Positions 34,941 to 44,107 of a stretch of DNA of 64,000 bases are shown one piece after another. The DNA comes from Salinibacterium sp. (GTDB taxonomy: Bacteria > Actinomycetota > Actinomycetes > Actinomycetales > Microbacteriaceae). The DNA lies in NCBI GenBank assembly GCA_015234465.1, contig JADGNA010000008.1, positions 1,116,001-1,180,000 on the forward strand, read 5' to 3'. The translations under genes and the position numbers were made by a program. The first letter of the stretch is position 1. Every line of letters begins with the position of its first letter. Under the pieces are notes generated by a model. That model had not been told where the DNA came from, searched no databases, and saw only the letters and a program-made list of their open reading frames with translations.

Positions 34941-35255
34941 TCAGAAGATCGAGCGGCGGTTGGCCCTCACCTCGGTGTGGTTGGCGCCCTTCATCCGTGA
35001 GTTCGACAGGTTGCTCAGCGACCTGACCTTCGTGTCGACGGCGCGCACGTCGTGCAGGGTGGCGTGCGTCTCGACTTCGTGCCGGTGGCGCTTGTCAGTG
35101 TTCCGGTAGCGCAGGTACACGAAGACGGCGAAGGCTGGCCCCGACAGCAGGAGCAGGAGCGGCAGGATCGAGCCGTCATCGTCCTCATCGGAGTAGTACT
35201 CCGTGAAGACGGGCGGCACGAGGGAGGCGGGGTCGAGCAGGAATTCGAGCATCAT
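34941..35255 (-). CDS. Small single-pass membrane protein in the SPFH operon
   Basis: The 104 residues begin with an acidic segment (YYSDEDDDGS), then one membrane helix (ILPLLLLLSGPAFAVFVYLRY) and a basic cytoplasmic tail rich in His and Arg. No family recognised. Its start overlaps the stop of the zinc-ribbon gene by four bases, so it belongs to that operon. It may be a membrane partner of the SPFH complex. Confidence 0.7.
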   Translation of the reverse strand: MMLEFLLDPASLVPPVFTEYYSDEDDDGSILPLLLLLSGPAFAVFVYLRYRNTDKRHRHEVETHATLHDVRAVDTKVRSLSNLSNSRMKGANHTEVRANRRSIF

Positions 35256-36469
35256 GACATCGTCACCATGAGCCCGATGCTGGCCGCAGTGCCGATGACC
35301 TGCGCGACGACGGCGCCGAGCGCGACGCGGCCCTTGTGCAGGGGCACGCTTCCCATGGTCTCTCCCGTCCTGCCGTTGACGGCGACGTAATGCAGCAGGC
35401 TCCGCCCGCCGCCCTTCTGCTCGTAGTGGCTGTAGAGCCAGACGGGGAGGTATGCGGCGAGCCAGCGCTGCCCCTTGATCTCGATGTCTTCGTTGTCCCA
35501 GCGCACGCCACGGTCGTAGTGCGCGAGCGTGTCGATCGCCCTGTGGCGCGCGATGTCCTTCGCCTGTTCGAGCACGGCCGGGCCGAGTTGCTCGACGTTG
35601 CTGTCGCGCCGCTCCGAGGTGAAGTCGCTGAGGAAGTTGGAGTCGTAGCGCACGGCGTTCTCGACGTCGAACGGCATGATCGAGTTGATGATGTTGTTGG
35701 TGTTGTGACCTGTGCGCTGGTCGAGGCGTTCGCTCGATGACTCGATCGTGAGGTCGTCGATGTGGATGTCGAACTCGCGCTCGACGTCGAAGAGGTCGGC
35801 GTCATAGACCGTGCGCTCATCCTTGCCCTCGCCGGTCGTGCGGCGAGCCGTCTCGTGCTCGCCCTGGCCAGTGAGGAGCGCGTGTGCATTGACGTCGACG
35901 ACCATGTAGGGCAGGTAGACGCCCATGACGTTGCTGGCGTTGAACTCGCGCTTGAACGCCGGGTGCGCGAAGAAGGTGCGCTTCTTCACGAACTCGTCGA
36001 TGTGCCGCATCGCCTCCTCCTTCGTGACGGAGAAGGGCAGGATCATGTCCGGCACCGCGCCGTTGGGCATCTGCGCGTTGACCGAGAGCGTGTTGCGGCA
36101 CCAGTGGCAGCGCGCCTGCGTGCTGTGCGCCGTGTCGACGACCACCTCGGCGCCACAGGCGCTGCACTTGAAGGTCAGCACCACCTCGGTCGACTCGCTG
36201 ATGTCGCTGGAGCCTGAACCCACCACGAGTCCTGCGAGGTCGCCGATGTCGCCGCGCAGGTCGAAGGCCTCGTGGGCGTTCTCGCTCGACTGCTCGTGAC
36301 GGCAGAAGGCGCAGCGCAGCATCCCGGTCGCCACGTTGAGCGCGATCTCGGTGGAGCCACAGCGCTGGCACTTCGTGAGGCCGTCCTTGGCGCCGAGGTC
36401 GGTCTGCACGACCTTGGGGGCATCGGATGTCGCGGGGACGGCGTCGTCCCCGGCGGCGAGCTGGGTCAT
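35252..36469 (-). CDS. Double zinc-ribbon protein with C-terminal membrane anchor (YdjG-like)
   Basis: This 405-residue protein starts with two CxxC-CxxC ribbons: KCQRCG...RCAFCR (about residues 33-57) and FKCSACG...RCHWCR (about 99-125), the TFIIB-type zinc ribbon. A long beta-rich middle follows (PYMVVDVNAHALLTGQGEHE). One hydrophobic segment at the extreme C-terminus (VAQVIGTAASIGLMV) would tail-anchor it. Similar proteins occur with SPFH proteins; in Bacillus YdjG and the SPFH protein YdjI work with a PspA homologue in membrane stress. No pspA is visible here. Confidence 0.75.
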   Translation of the reverse strand: MTQLAAGDDAVPATSDAPKVVQTDLGAKDGLTKCQRCGSTEIALNVATGMLRCAFCRHEQSSENAHEAFDLRGDIGDLAGLVVGSGSSDISESTEVVLTFKCSACGAEVVVDTAHSTQARCHWCRNTLSVNAQMPNGAVPDMILPFSVTKEEAMRHIDEFVKKRTFFAHPAFKREFNASNVMGVYLPYMVVDVNAHALLTGQGEHETARRTTGEGKDERTVYDADLFDVEREFDIHIDDLTIESSSERLDQRTGHNTNNIINSIMPFDVENAVRYDSNFLSDFTSERRDSNVEQLGPAVLEQAKDIARHRAIDTLAHYDRGVRWDNEDIEIKGQRWLAAYLPVWLYSHYEQKGGGRSLLHYVAVNGRTGETMGSVPLHKGRVALGAVVAQVIGTAASIGLMVTMS

Positions 36470-36478
36470 TCCCTGCGC

Positions 36479-37675
36479 CTACAGGCCGAGGACTTTAGCC
36501 TTGGCGGCCTCGTAGTCCGCCTCGGTGATGAGTCCCTGATCGAGGAGGCCCTTGAGTTGCGAGAGCTTGGCGGCCGGGTCTTCCGCTGCGGGGGCGGCCG
36601 TGGCTGTCGGCGCGGCCTGCTGCGCGAAGCCGGGGGCCGTGTTGGGCTGCTGGAAAGCACCTGCAGCACCCGCCGCGGCGCCCATGCCCATGCCGAGGAA
36701 CGCCATCCCGTCGCCGCCGCCGTTCTCGCCGGCAGCCTGGAAGCCGCGCGCGGCCGCCTGCTGCATGAAGGAGTTGCCCCGGGCGCCGCCGAGAGCATCC
36801 GCCTTCTTCACGTCGCTGAGGAGCGCGCGGGTGTCTTCGTCGTATTCGATCGACTGGATGGCGACCTTGACGATGGAGATGCCTCGATCGCTCGTCCACT
36901 GGTAGCCGTCTTCGACCGCCTGGCCGAGCGACTGGGCGAAGCCGATCGCGTCGCCCTGGATGCGGGCGATGCGGTTTCCCTTGCTCGGGTCGTTCGTGTA
37001 GTAGGAGAACGCTGCCGCGAGCGACCCGACGACCTCGTTGAAGAGCTGGCTGGCGGCGTCGTTGTCGAGGTCGGTGAAGTCGAAGATTTTCGCGTCGGTG
37101 CCCAGGTAGGCGAGCGGCGCGAACTGCTTCACGAAGAGCACGGGATCGACGATGCGCAGCGTGTAGGTGCCGCGCGTGATGGCGCCCACCTGTGTGCCCA
37201 GGTAGGCGTCATCCCAGTAGATTTCCGACTGCGTGCCGAAGCGGTTGTTGGGGATCTCCTTGAGGTTGACGTAGAACGCGAGCTGCTGGGATCCGGGCTG
37301 GCCGCCGAACTTGAAGCGCTCCCACGAGGTCTTGAGGGTCGAGCTCAGGATGCCGTCGCCCGCAAAGAACGACTGTGAGTTGGGGTCATCCGAGGCGTAG
37401 ATGAAGCCACCGGGCTCGGCGATGAATCCGGTCAGCTGGCCGTCCTGGAATGTGACGAGTCCGTACCCTTCTGGCACGACGATGCGGCTGCCGTTCGTGA
37501 TGATGTTGCTCGAGCCCTTGACGTTCGCGCCGCGACCGGCGTTCTGTCCCTGCGGCATGGCCGGGAAGATCGCCGCAGTGGGGGCGAGTCCTGCCGGTGC
37601 CGTGAGGAAGTCCTTCCACTGGTCTGCGAAGGTGCCGCCGAGGGCACCGGTGAAGGCCTTGATGAAACCGAACAT
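36479..37675 (-). CDS. SPFH-domain protein with SHOCT tail (YdjI-like)
   Basis: The 398 residues comprise an N-terminal region, an SPFH/virion-core domain (about 35-260; SRIVVPEGYGLVTFQDG, GTYTLRIVDPVLFVKQF) typical of membrane-organising scaffolds, an Ala/Gly/Gln-rich linker (about 300-360), and a SHOCT helix pair at the C-terminus (LSQLKGLLDQGLITEADYEAAK). The ATG at MFGFIKAFTG has GGAG upstream. The zinc-ribbon gene follows nine bases after the stop. Together they suggest a membrane-associated stress scaffold. Confidence 0.82.
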   Translation of the reverse strand: MFGFIKAFTGALGGTFADQWKDFLTAPAGLAPTAAIFPAMPQGQNAGRGANVKGSSNIITNGSRIVVPEGYGLVTFQDGQLTGFIAEPGGFIYASDDPNSQSFFAGDGILSSTLKTSWERFKFGGQPGSQQLAFYVNLKEIPNNRFGTQSEIYWDDAYLGTQVGAITRGTYTLRIVDPVLFVKQFAPLAYLGTDAKIFDFTDLDNDAASQLFNEVVGSLAAAFSYYTNDPSKGNRIARIQGDAIGFAQSLGQAVEDGYQWTSDRGISIVKVAIQSIEYDEDTRALLSDVKKADALGGARGNSFMQQAAARGFQAAGENGGGDGMAFLGMGMGAAAGAAGAFQQPNTAPGFAQQAAPTATAAPAAEDPAAKLSQLKGLLDQGLITEADYEAAKAKVLGL

Positions 37676-37828
37676 GACAGATCTCCAGAGCTGGGCGACA
37701 CGAGTTGCGCCAGTATATCGGTCGGCTTCCAGTGGCGACAACGGCTCGCATTGTCTCCGGCTCCTCCCACTTCTGGGGTAGGAGTTTTCGTCCAGAGGCC
37801 TCTTCGGAAGACCTATCCGCGGCGAAGC

Positions 37829-38322
37829 CTAGTGGTCGCCCCCGGGCGGGCCGATCGCGAGTGCCGCGAAGAACACGGCAACGACGGCGACGATGAAGAC
37901 CACGACAAGCAGGATCGGGCGCGCCAGGAACCAGCGCAGCAGCCGGTCGATCCAGCCCTTGTCGCGCGGGTCATCTGTCGCCTCGGTGCGCCAGTCGCCC
38001 TCGAGCCGCCCGCGGCGATCCATCGCGACGTCGAACGGGATGGTCGCGTAGGGAACGACCGCGGTGACGACGCCGAGCGCGATGAGGAGGATGCCCCAGC
38101 GCTGGTTGAAGCCAACGACGATCACCGTCGCGGCGTAGGTGATGAACACGAAGCCGTGGATGGTGCCGCCGATGCGCACCGCGAGGTCACCGGTCTCTCC
38201 CATTGTGAAGACGTACTTCATGAGGAGACCCGCGATGAGCATGGTCCAGGTGATCGCCTCGGCGATCGCGATGACGCGGAAGAAGCTCCGCGGCGTCACC
38301 CGTGTGGCCGTGCCCGTGGCGC

Positions 38323-38326
<4 letters not shown>
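37829..38326 (-). CDS. DUF3817 membrane protein
   Basis: The 165 residues have about four hydrophobic segments and the DUF3817 pattern ([25 protein letters not shown], then [16 protein letters not shown]). The GTG start overlaps the purQ stop by four bases, so it is translated from the purSQ transcript. The function of this family is unknown; its repeated coupling to other genes in actinobacteria is not explained. Confidence 0.82.
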
Positions 38327-39026
<700 letters not shown>

Positions 39027-39027
<1 letters not shown>

Positions 39028-39314
39028 TAGTGGGTCTCTCCGGCAACGCCGTGGGTTGAGCCTGTCGAAACCTCGGGCACGATGATGTTCACGACATCTT
39101 CGATGACCGAGTTCGAGAACATGTCGGCCGCGAGCTGGCGAACCTCCTCGACGACCTCGTCGGTGACCTCGTCAACCGTGAGCTCGAAACGCTTGCCGAT
39201 GCGCACATCCGTGAAGTGTGCCTTGCCGAGGCGGTGGAGGGCACCGGCAACGGCCTTGCCCTGGGGGTCGAGCAGTTCGGCCTTGGGCATGACCTCGACG
39301 ACGATTGTGGGCAC
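39027..39314 (-). CDS. purS: Phosphoribosylformylglycinamidine synthase subunit PurS
   Basis: This 95-residue bridging subunit couples PurQ to PurL. The core ([22 protein letters not shown], then [17 protein letters not shown]) is normal. The last dozen or so residues ([13 protein letters not shown]) exceed the usual 80-84 residue length and are encoded by an intergenic-repeat-like sequence, so the repeat appears to have extended the gene. It leads a purS-purQ-DUF3817 operon. Confidence 0.93.
39051..39075. repeat. Half-copy of the GTTTCGA/CTCAACC repeat inside purS
   Basis: GTGGGTTGAGCCTGTCGAAA followed by CCTCG is one arm of the intergenic repeat family found four more times to the right. 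Here it lies within the purS reading frame and encodes its C-terminal tail. Confidence 0.7.
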
Positions 39315-39376
39315 GGTGACTCCAGGGGGATCGCGCGGATGAGTGCTCCAAGTCTACCGGGACGCGCCGCAGCACT

Positions 39377-39397
39377 TGTTTTGAGTGATTCAAAACA
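39377..39397. promoter_or_regulatory. Fur-family box with promoter for the fur-catalase operon
   Basis: TGTTTTGA and TCAAAACA form a perfect 8-bp inverted repeat around GTGAT. A -10 element TACAAT follows at 39403, six bases before the regulator start, and the operator overlaps the likely -35. Binding would block transcription of the regulator and catalase. Confidence 0.75.
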
Positions 39398-39414
39398 ACC
39401 AATACAATGGACGT

Positions 39415-39855
39415 ATGCGAACGACGTCCCCAGGAGTGCTCGGTGAGCGCATCCGCGACGCCGGACTCAAGGTTACCGAACCGAGGCTCGCCGTCATGCG
39501 GGCGCTCGAGTCCCGACCCCATGCCGACGCCGACACGGTGTTCGGCGCGGTGCGCGGCGAACTGCCCGGCACCTCGATCCAGGCCGTCTACGGCGTGCTG
39601 GCTGCCCTGGCGACGGCGGGGCTTCTGCGCAAGATCGAGCCCGCCGGCTCTCCCGCCCGCTATGAGCTCCGCACGGGTGACAACCACCACCACGTCGTCT
39701 GCAGCGGATGCGGTGCCCTCGAAGACGTCGACTGCGTCGTCGGCCACGCCCCCTGCTTGATTCCCTCGGCAGACTCGGGCTTCAGCATCCACACGGCCGA
39801 GGTCACCTTCTGGGGACTCTGCCCCGCATGCCAAGCCTCACAAGACTCACACTGA
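39415..39855 (+). CDS. fur: Fur-family peroxide/iron-responsive regulator
   Basis: This 146-residue protein has a DNA-binding domain (about 10-80; [37 protein letters not shown]) and a dimerisation domain with the regulatory-metal histidines ([11 protein letters not shown]). Structural zinc cysteines are in CSGCG and CPAC. Placed directly before a catalase it matches the FurA-catalase or CatR arrangement of actinobacteria, where oxidation relieves repression. It is probably leaderless from the TACAAT promoter. Confidence 0.92.
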   Translation: MRTTSPGVLGERIRDAGLKVTEPRLAVMRALESRPHADADTVFGAVRGELPGTSIQAVYGVLAALATAGLLRKIEPAGSPARYELRTGDNHHHVVCSGCGALEDVDCVVGHAPCLIPSADSGFSIHTAEVTFWGLCPACQASQDSH

Positions 39856-39881
39856 CCCAACACCACCAAGAAGGAGAATCC

Positions 39882-41360
39882 TTGACGAACGTCAGCACAA
39901 CCCAGGCAGGCGCGCCGATCCCGAGCCACGCGCACTCGCTCACGACGGGCCCGGACGGCATCACCGCGCTGCACGACCGCTTCCTGGTCGAGAAGCTCGC
40001 CTCGTTCAACCGCGAGCGCGTGCCGGAGCGCAACCCCCACGCCAAGGGCGGCGGCGCCTTCGGTGAGTTCGTCGTCACTGAAGACGTCTCGAAGTACACG
40101 AAGGCGGCTGTCTTCCAGCCCGGTGCCTCCAGCGAGGTGCTTCTCCGCTTCTCGTCCGTCGCCGGTGAGCAGGGCTCTCCCGACACGTGGCGCGACGTGC
40201 GTGGCTTCGCGCTCCGCTTCTACACGACCGAGGGCAACTACGACATCGTCGGCAACAACACGCCGATCTTCTTCATCCGCGATGGCATCAAGTTCCCCGA
40301 CTTCATCCACTCGCAGAAGCGCATGGGCGCCTCCGGCCTCCGCAACGCCGACGCACAGTGGGACTTCTGGACCCTCTCGCCCGAGTCGGCCCACCAGGTG
40401 ACCTACCTCATGGGTGACCGCGGCCTCTCGAAGTCGTGGCGTCACCTCAACGGCTACGGCTCGCACACCTTCCAGTGGATCAACGCCGAGGGTGAGCGCT
40501 TCTGGGTCAAGTACCACTTCGAGTCCCGTCAGGGCGTCGAGCTGATGGAGGCCGAGGATGCCGAGCGCATCGCCGGACAGGACGCCGACTACTACCGCCG
40601 CGACCTCTTCGAGGCGATCCAGCGCGAAGAGTTCCCCACCTGGGATGTCTACGTGCAGGTCGTCCCCTACGAGGAGGCGAAGACCTACCGCTACAACATC
40701 TTCGACATGACGAAGACGATCTCCAAGAAGGACTACCCGCGCATCAAGGTCGGGCACTTCACGCTCAACCGCAACCCGCAGAACTTCTTCGCCGAGATCG
40801 AGCAGGCCGCGTTCTCGCCGTCGAACCTGGTTCCCGGCATCGACATCAGCCCCGACAAGATGCTGATGGCGCGTACCTTCGCCTACCCCGACCAGCAGCG
40901 TCACCGCATCGGTGCCAACTACAACCAGCTGCCGGTGAACCAGCCGAAGGCATCCGTCACTCGCAACTACCAGCACGAGGGGCCGATGCGCTACGAGTTC
41001 AACGGCGCCGACGTTCCCGTGTACACGCCGAACTCCTTCGGCACGTCTGAGGCTGACCCCGTTGTCGCTGGTGAGGGCGGCTGGGAGACGGATGGCGAGC
41101 TCATCCGTGCGGCCCAGACCCTCCACGCGGAGGACGGCGACTTCGTGCAGGCCGGCATCCTCTACCGCGAGGTGTTCAGCGAGGAGTCGAAGGAGCGCTT
41201 CCTCAAGACCCTCGTCGGCCAGTACCAGGCCCTCACGGTTCCCGTGATCAAGGACCGCTTCATGTGGTACTGGACCTCGGTCGACTCCGACCTGGGTGCG
41301 AAGCTCATCGAGGCCGTTGGCCACGTGGCATCCGCTGACCCTGTGGGTGTTGGCGCCTAA
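39882..41360 (+). CDS. katA: Monofunctional heme catalase (small-subunit clade)
   Basis: This 492-residue cytoplasmic enzyme converts hydrogen peroxide to water and oxygen. The distal histidine is His53 ([12 protein letters not shown]), the catalytic Asn lies in VGNNTPIFF, and the heme-ligand tyrosine is Tyr335 ([14 protein letters not shown]). The start is TTG, chosen because AAGGAG lies at the right distance and it begins the normal N-terminal arm; no ATG is available nearby. It is cotranscribed with the upstream Fur-type gene (26-base gap). Confidence 0.95.
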   Translation: MTNVSTTQAGAPIPSHAHSLTTGPDGITALHDRFLVEKLASFNRERVPERNPHAKGGGAFGEFVVTEDVSKYTKAAVFQPGASSEVLLRFSSVAGEQGSPDTWRDVRGFALRFYTTEGNYDIVGNNTPIFFIRDGIKFPDFIHSQKRMGASGLRNADAQWDFWTLSPESAHQVTYLMGDRGLSKSWRHLNGYGSHTFQWINAEGERFWVKYHFESRQGVELMEAEDAERIAGQDADYYRRDLFEAIQREEFPTWDVYVQVVPYEEAKTYRYNIFDMTKTISKKDYPRIKVGHFTLNRNPQNFFAEIEQAAFSPSNLVPGIDISPDKMLMARTFAYPDQQRHRIGANYNQLPVNQPKASVTRNYQHEGPMRYEFNGADVPVYTPNSFGTSEADPVVAGEGGWETDGELIRAAQTLHAEDGDFVQAGILYREVFSEESKERFLKTLVGQYQALTVPVIKDRFMWYWTSVDSDLGAKLIEAVGHVASADPVGVGA

Positions 41361-41370
41361 CACCCCTCTG

Positions 41371-41407
41371 TGGGTTGAGTAGGCCCGCTAGGGCCGTATC
41401 GAAACCA
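41371..41407. repeat. GGTTGAGTAGGCC...GTATCGAAACC repeat copy
   Basis: A single full copy of the Microbacteriaceae-type intergenic repeat lies just after the catalase gene and before its terminator. Confidence 0.75.
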
Positions 41408-41414
41408 CCACGAG

Positions 41415-41442
41415 CGGCCGGTTCCCTTCGGGGAGCCGGCCG
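41415..41442 (+). terminator. Catalase operon terminator
   Basis: CGGCCGG and CCGGCCG arms with inner CCC/GGG pairs enclose a TTCG-type loop and are followed by TTTCGCGTTTT. This is a typical rho-independent structure downstream of katA. Confidence 0.8.
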
Positions 41443-41481
41443 TTTCGCGTTTTCTCACGGCTTCGGCAGTAGCGTGGGCGC

Positions 41482-42642
41482 ATGGGCCTCTTCTCGCGCA
41501 CACCCCAGCTACCGCCTGTCGATCCGAACCTGCCCGCGTCGGAGCGGGCTCGTCTCATCGACTCGCCGCGGCCGCTCTGGACCGACTCGCTCGGTCGCCT
41601 CGGCATCCGCAGCGCCCAGATCCTGCTGGTGCTGATCATCGCGGGGCTCGTCGTCTATGCCTCGGTGCAGCTGAAGATCATCGTCATCCCCGTGTTCGTC
41701 GCGCTCATCCTGGCGTCGGCGCTCTACCCGCTCGTGCGCTGGCTCGTCAATCACAGGGTGCCGCGTCCGCTCGCGACCGTTGGCACGCTCCTCGCGGGGG
41801 TGGCCGTGCTGGGCGGCATCATCACGCTGGTCGTCACTGGCGTGCGCAGTGAGTGGGCGAACCTTTCGGATGCCGTCACGCAGTCGATCGACAAGATCCA
41901 GGAGTTCCTCGAGTCGGGCACGCTGCCGGTCGACTCCGAGCAGATCGCGGAGGCGCGCAACGCGGTCGTCGACTTCCTGACGAGTGCGGAGTTCGGCTCG
42001 ACGGCCCTCGCGGGTGCCGGCACCGTCGTGGAGCTCATCACGGGCGTCGTGCTGACCGTCGTGCTGCTGTTCTTCTTCCTGCAGGACGGCCCGCACATGT
42101 GGGAGTTCCTGCTGCGCCCGCTGCGCCCCTCGCGGCAGCTTCGGGCCCGTCGCGTCGGGGACCGCGCGACCGGCGTACTCGGCGGTTACGTGCGCGGCAC
42201 AGCCCTCGTGGCGCTCGTCGACACGATCTTCATCGGCCTCGCCCTGTGGATCCTGCAGGTGCCGCTCGCGCTCCCGCTCGCGCTGCTCGTCTTCGTCGGT
42301 GCGTTCATCCCGATCGTCGGTGCGACGGTCGCGGGCACGGTCGCCGCCCTCGTCGCCCTCGTGACCAACGACCTGCTCACGGCGATCATCGTCGCGGCCG
42401 TCGTCATCCTCGTCAACCAGCTCGAGGGCAACCTGCTCGCACCCGTCGTGCTCGGCAACGCCCTCAAGCTGCACGCGCTCGTCGTGCTGCTCGCACTGTC
42501 GGCCGGCACGATCCTCGGCGGAATTATCGGCACCTTCCTCGCGGTGCCGCTCGCCGCGGTCGCATGGGCGGCCATCAAGGCGTGGAACGATCCGGCTGCC
42601 TCGAGGCTCGAGCCCGTGACATCCGCGCGTCCTCGCCGCTGA
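41482..42642 (+). CDS. AI-2E family (PerM/YdiK-like) membrane transporter
   Basis: The 386 residues have about seven or eight membrane helices in the AI-2E family layout: LLVLIIAGLVVYASVQLKIIVIPVFVALI at the N-terminus and the conserved LEGNLLAPVVLGNALKLHALVVLLAL region near the C-terminus. Members include exporters of autoinducer-2 and sodium/proton antiporters; the substrate cannot be told from sequence. A TAGCGT -10 six bases before the ATG suggests a leaderless mRNA. Confidence 0.87.
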   Translation: MGLFSRTPQLPPVDPNLPASERARLIDSPRPLWTDSLGRLGIRSAQILLVLIIAGLVVYASVQLKIIVIPVFVALILASALYPLVRWLVNHRVPRPLATVGTLLAGVAVLGGIITLVVTGVRSEWANLSDAVTQSIDKIQEFLESGTLPVDSEQIAEARNAVVDFLTSAEFGSTALAGAGTVVELITGVVLTVVLLFFFLQDGPHMWEFLLRPLRPSRQLRARRVGDRATGVLGGYVRGTALVALVDTIFIGLALWILQVPLALPLALLVFVGAFIPIVGATVAGTVAALVALVTNDLLTAIIVAAVVILVNQLEGNLLAPVVLGNALKLHALVVLLALSAGTILGGIIGTFLAVPLAAVAWAAIKAWNDPAASRLEPVTSARPRR

Positions 42643-42662
42643 AGCCCTGTGACAGAGCGCGC

Positions 42663-43526
42663 CTAGGCCGCCGCGGTCACCCGAACCTCGTTGGCCCAGG
42701 GGTCGTTGAAGGTGAGCACGCGTCCGTCGTTGGCCTGCTGCACGCCGCGGGCGTTCAGTCGCTCGGCGAGGGCGCCGATGTCGTCGGTGCCGGGCACCTC
42801 GATCGCGAGCTGGCCCAGCCCGAGTGCGGGCGTGCGGGTGCCCGCGCCGGCGCTCTGCCACGTGTTCATTCCGAGGTGGTGGTGGTAGCCACCGGCCGCG
42901 ACGAAGAGGGCTTGCGTGCCGTATTCGATCGTCAGCTCGAAGCCGACCGTGTCGACATAGAACTGCTTGGCGGTTTGGATGTCGCCCACCTTGAGGTGCA
43001 CGTGGCCGATGGAGGTGATGCCTCCGGTCGCGGCAGTGAGGCCGGCTTCCGTCAGGTTCTCCTGAAGGAATCGGTTGGGGTCGAGGTAGACGGTGCCCAT
43101 CTTGATCTCGCCGTTGCTCCAGTCCCAGGAGTCGCGCGGGCGATCCCAGTAGAGCTCAACGCCGTTGCCCTCGGGGTCGTCGAAGTAGAAGGCTTCGCTC
43201 ACGAAGTGGTCGCTCGAGCCCGTGAAGCTCTGCGGGTAGGCGCGGGCCGTGGAGTACACCGACGACGCGAGGTCGCTCTTTTCGGCGAAGAGGAAGGCCG
43301 TGTGGAACAGCCCTGCCGAGTTCGCGGGTGCGTGCTTGAGCTCGGGGGCGACTTCGAGCACGAGGGTGGATGTCGCACCGCGGCCGAGCACGGCGCTCGA
43401 ACCTTCCTGTGCGATCAGGTCGAGGCCGACGCCGTCGCGGTAGAACGCGATCATGCGGTCGAGGTCGGCGACCTTGAGGGTCACGGCGGCCATGGTGGTT
43501 TCTGGGGCGAGGATGTCGGCAGTCAT
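42663..43526 (-). CDS. VOC-family protein, CatE-like double glyoxalase domain
   Basis: The 287 residues form two VOC modules, about 12-130 and 160-285 (VTLKVADLDRMIAFYRDGVGLDL, then IGHVHLKVGDIQTAKQFYVDTVGFEL). The presence of GHVHLKV and GGYHHHLGMN resembles CatE-type catechol-2,3-dioxygenases of the Bacillus quinone-stress regulon. Candidate metal ligands are those histidines plus Glu in GVELYWD. An operator-like palindrome abuts the start. It may detoxify quinones or catechols. Confidence 0.8.
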   Translation of the reverse strand: MTADILAPETTMAAVTLKVADLDRMIAFYRDGVGLDLIAQEGSSAVLGRGATSTLVLEVAPELKHAPANSAGLFHTAFLFAEKSDLASSVYSTARAYPQSFTGSSDHFVSEAFYFDDPEGNGVELYWDRPRDSWDWSNGEIKMGTVYLDPNRFLQENLTEAGLTAATGGITSIGHVHLKVGDIQTAKQFYVDTVGFELTIEYGTQALFVAAGGYHHHLGMNTWQSAGAGTRTPALGLGQLAIEVPGTDDIGALAERLNARGVQQANDGRVLTFNDPWANEVRVTAAA

Positions 43527-43542
43527 AGTTGTAGCAACAACT
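43527..43542. promoter_or_regulatory. Perfect 16-bp palindrome at the VOC gene start
   Basis: AGTTGTAGCAACAACT is AGTTGT and ACAACT around a 4-base centre, directly against the start codon. Its form suits a MarR-family repressor controlling a leaderless transcript. The regulator is not adjacent. Confidence 0.6.
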
Positions 43543-43568
43543 TTACCGCGGGCATATTCCCTGGCCTT

Positions 43569-43639
43569 TTCCAATTCAGGACCAGGTACCCGCCGGGCCA
43601 TCCACTCCTGAATTGGGCGAGGGATCTCCTGAGTCAGGA
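43569..43639. repeat. Cluster III of TCCCAATTCAGGA-type repeats
   Basis: One forward unit (TTCCAATTCAGGA at 43569) and two reverse units (TCCTGAATTGGG at 43606; TCCTGAGTCAGGA at 43627) lie between the VOC gene and the GNAT gene. The last unit runs into the GNAT gene, and its TCCTGA sequence (read on the minus strand) supplies that gene's final Ser codon and stop. Confidence 0.8.
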
Positions 43640-44107
43640 AAGCTGCTTGGCGTAGCAGACGCTCGTCTCGACACCCGCGTAGGGCCCGAAGTTCTCGATG
43701 CGGCTATAGCCTTCACGCTCGTAGAAGCGGATGGCGGCAGGCAGCCGGTCGCCCGTCTCCAGCACGAGGCGGCGCACGCCACGATCGCGGGCGATCCCCT
43801 CGAGTGCCGCGAGCACTGCCGTCGAGACGCCGGTGCCGCGGTGGGCGGGCGTGACATACATTCGCTTGACCTCGAACTCGTCATCGGCCACGGCGCGGAG
43901 GCCGCCGCATCCAGCAGGCATGCCGTCCGTGTAGGCGACGACGAAGGCGCTCACGTTCTCCGAGGTCGTCGGCTCGCTCGGGTCGGAGTCCTCGTTGCCG
44001 TAGGCCGCCGAGATCTCGGCTCGCTGGGCCGAGTGCAGCATGGTCGAGTCGGCGTGCTCGTAGGGGAGTTCGCGGATCTCGATCTCATCGAAGTCGATCT
44101 GGGTCAT
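43634..44107 (-). CDS. GNAT-family N-acetyltransferase
   Basis: This 157-residue single GNAT domain has the acetyl-CoA loop VTPAHRGTGVSTAVLAAL, preceded by FEVKRMYV. The acceptor is unknown. Its start overlaps the purC stop by four bases, so it is the third gene of a purD-purC-GNAT unit, a coupling that suggests steady co-expression with purine synthesis. The stop codon lies inside a repeat unit. Confidence 0.85.
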   Translation of the reverse strand: MTQIDFDEIEIRELPYEHADSTMLHSAQRAEISAAYGNEDSDPSEPTTSENVSAFVVAYTDGMPAGCGGLRAVADDEFEVKRMYVTPAHRGTGVSTAVLAALEGIARDRGVRRLVLETGDRLPAAIRFYEREGYSRIENFGPYAGVETSVCYAKQLS

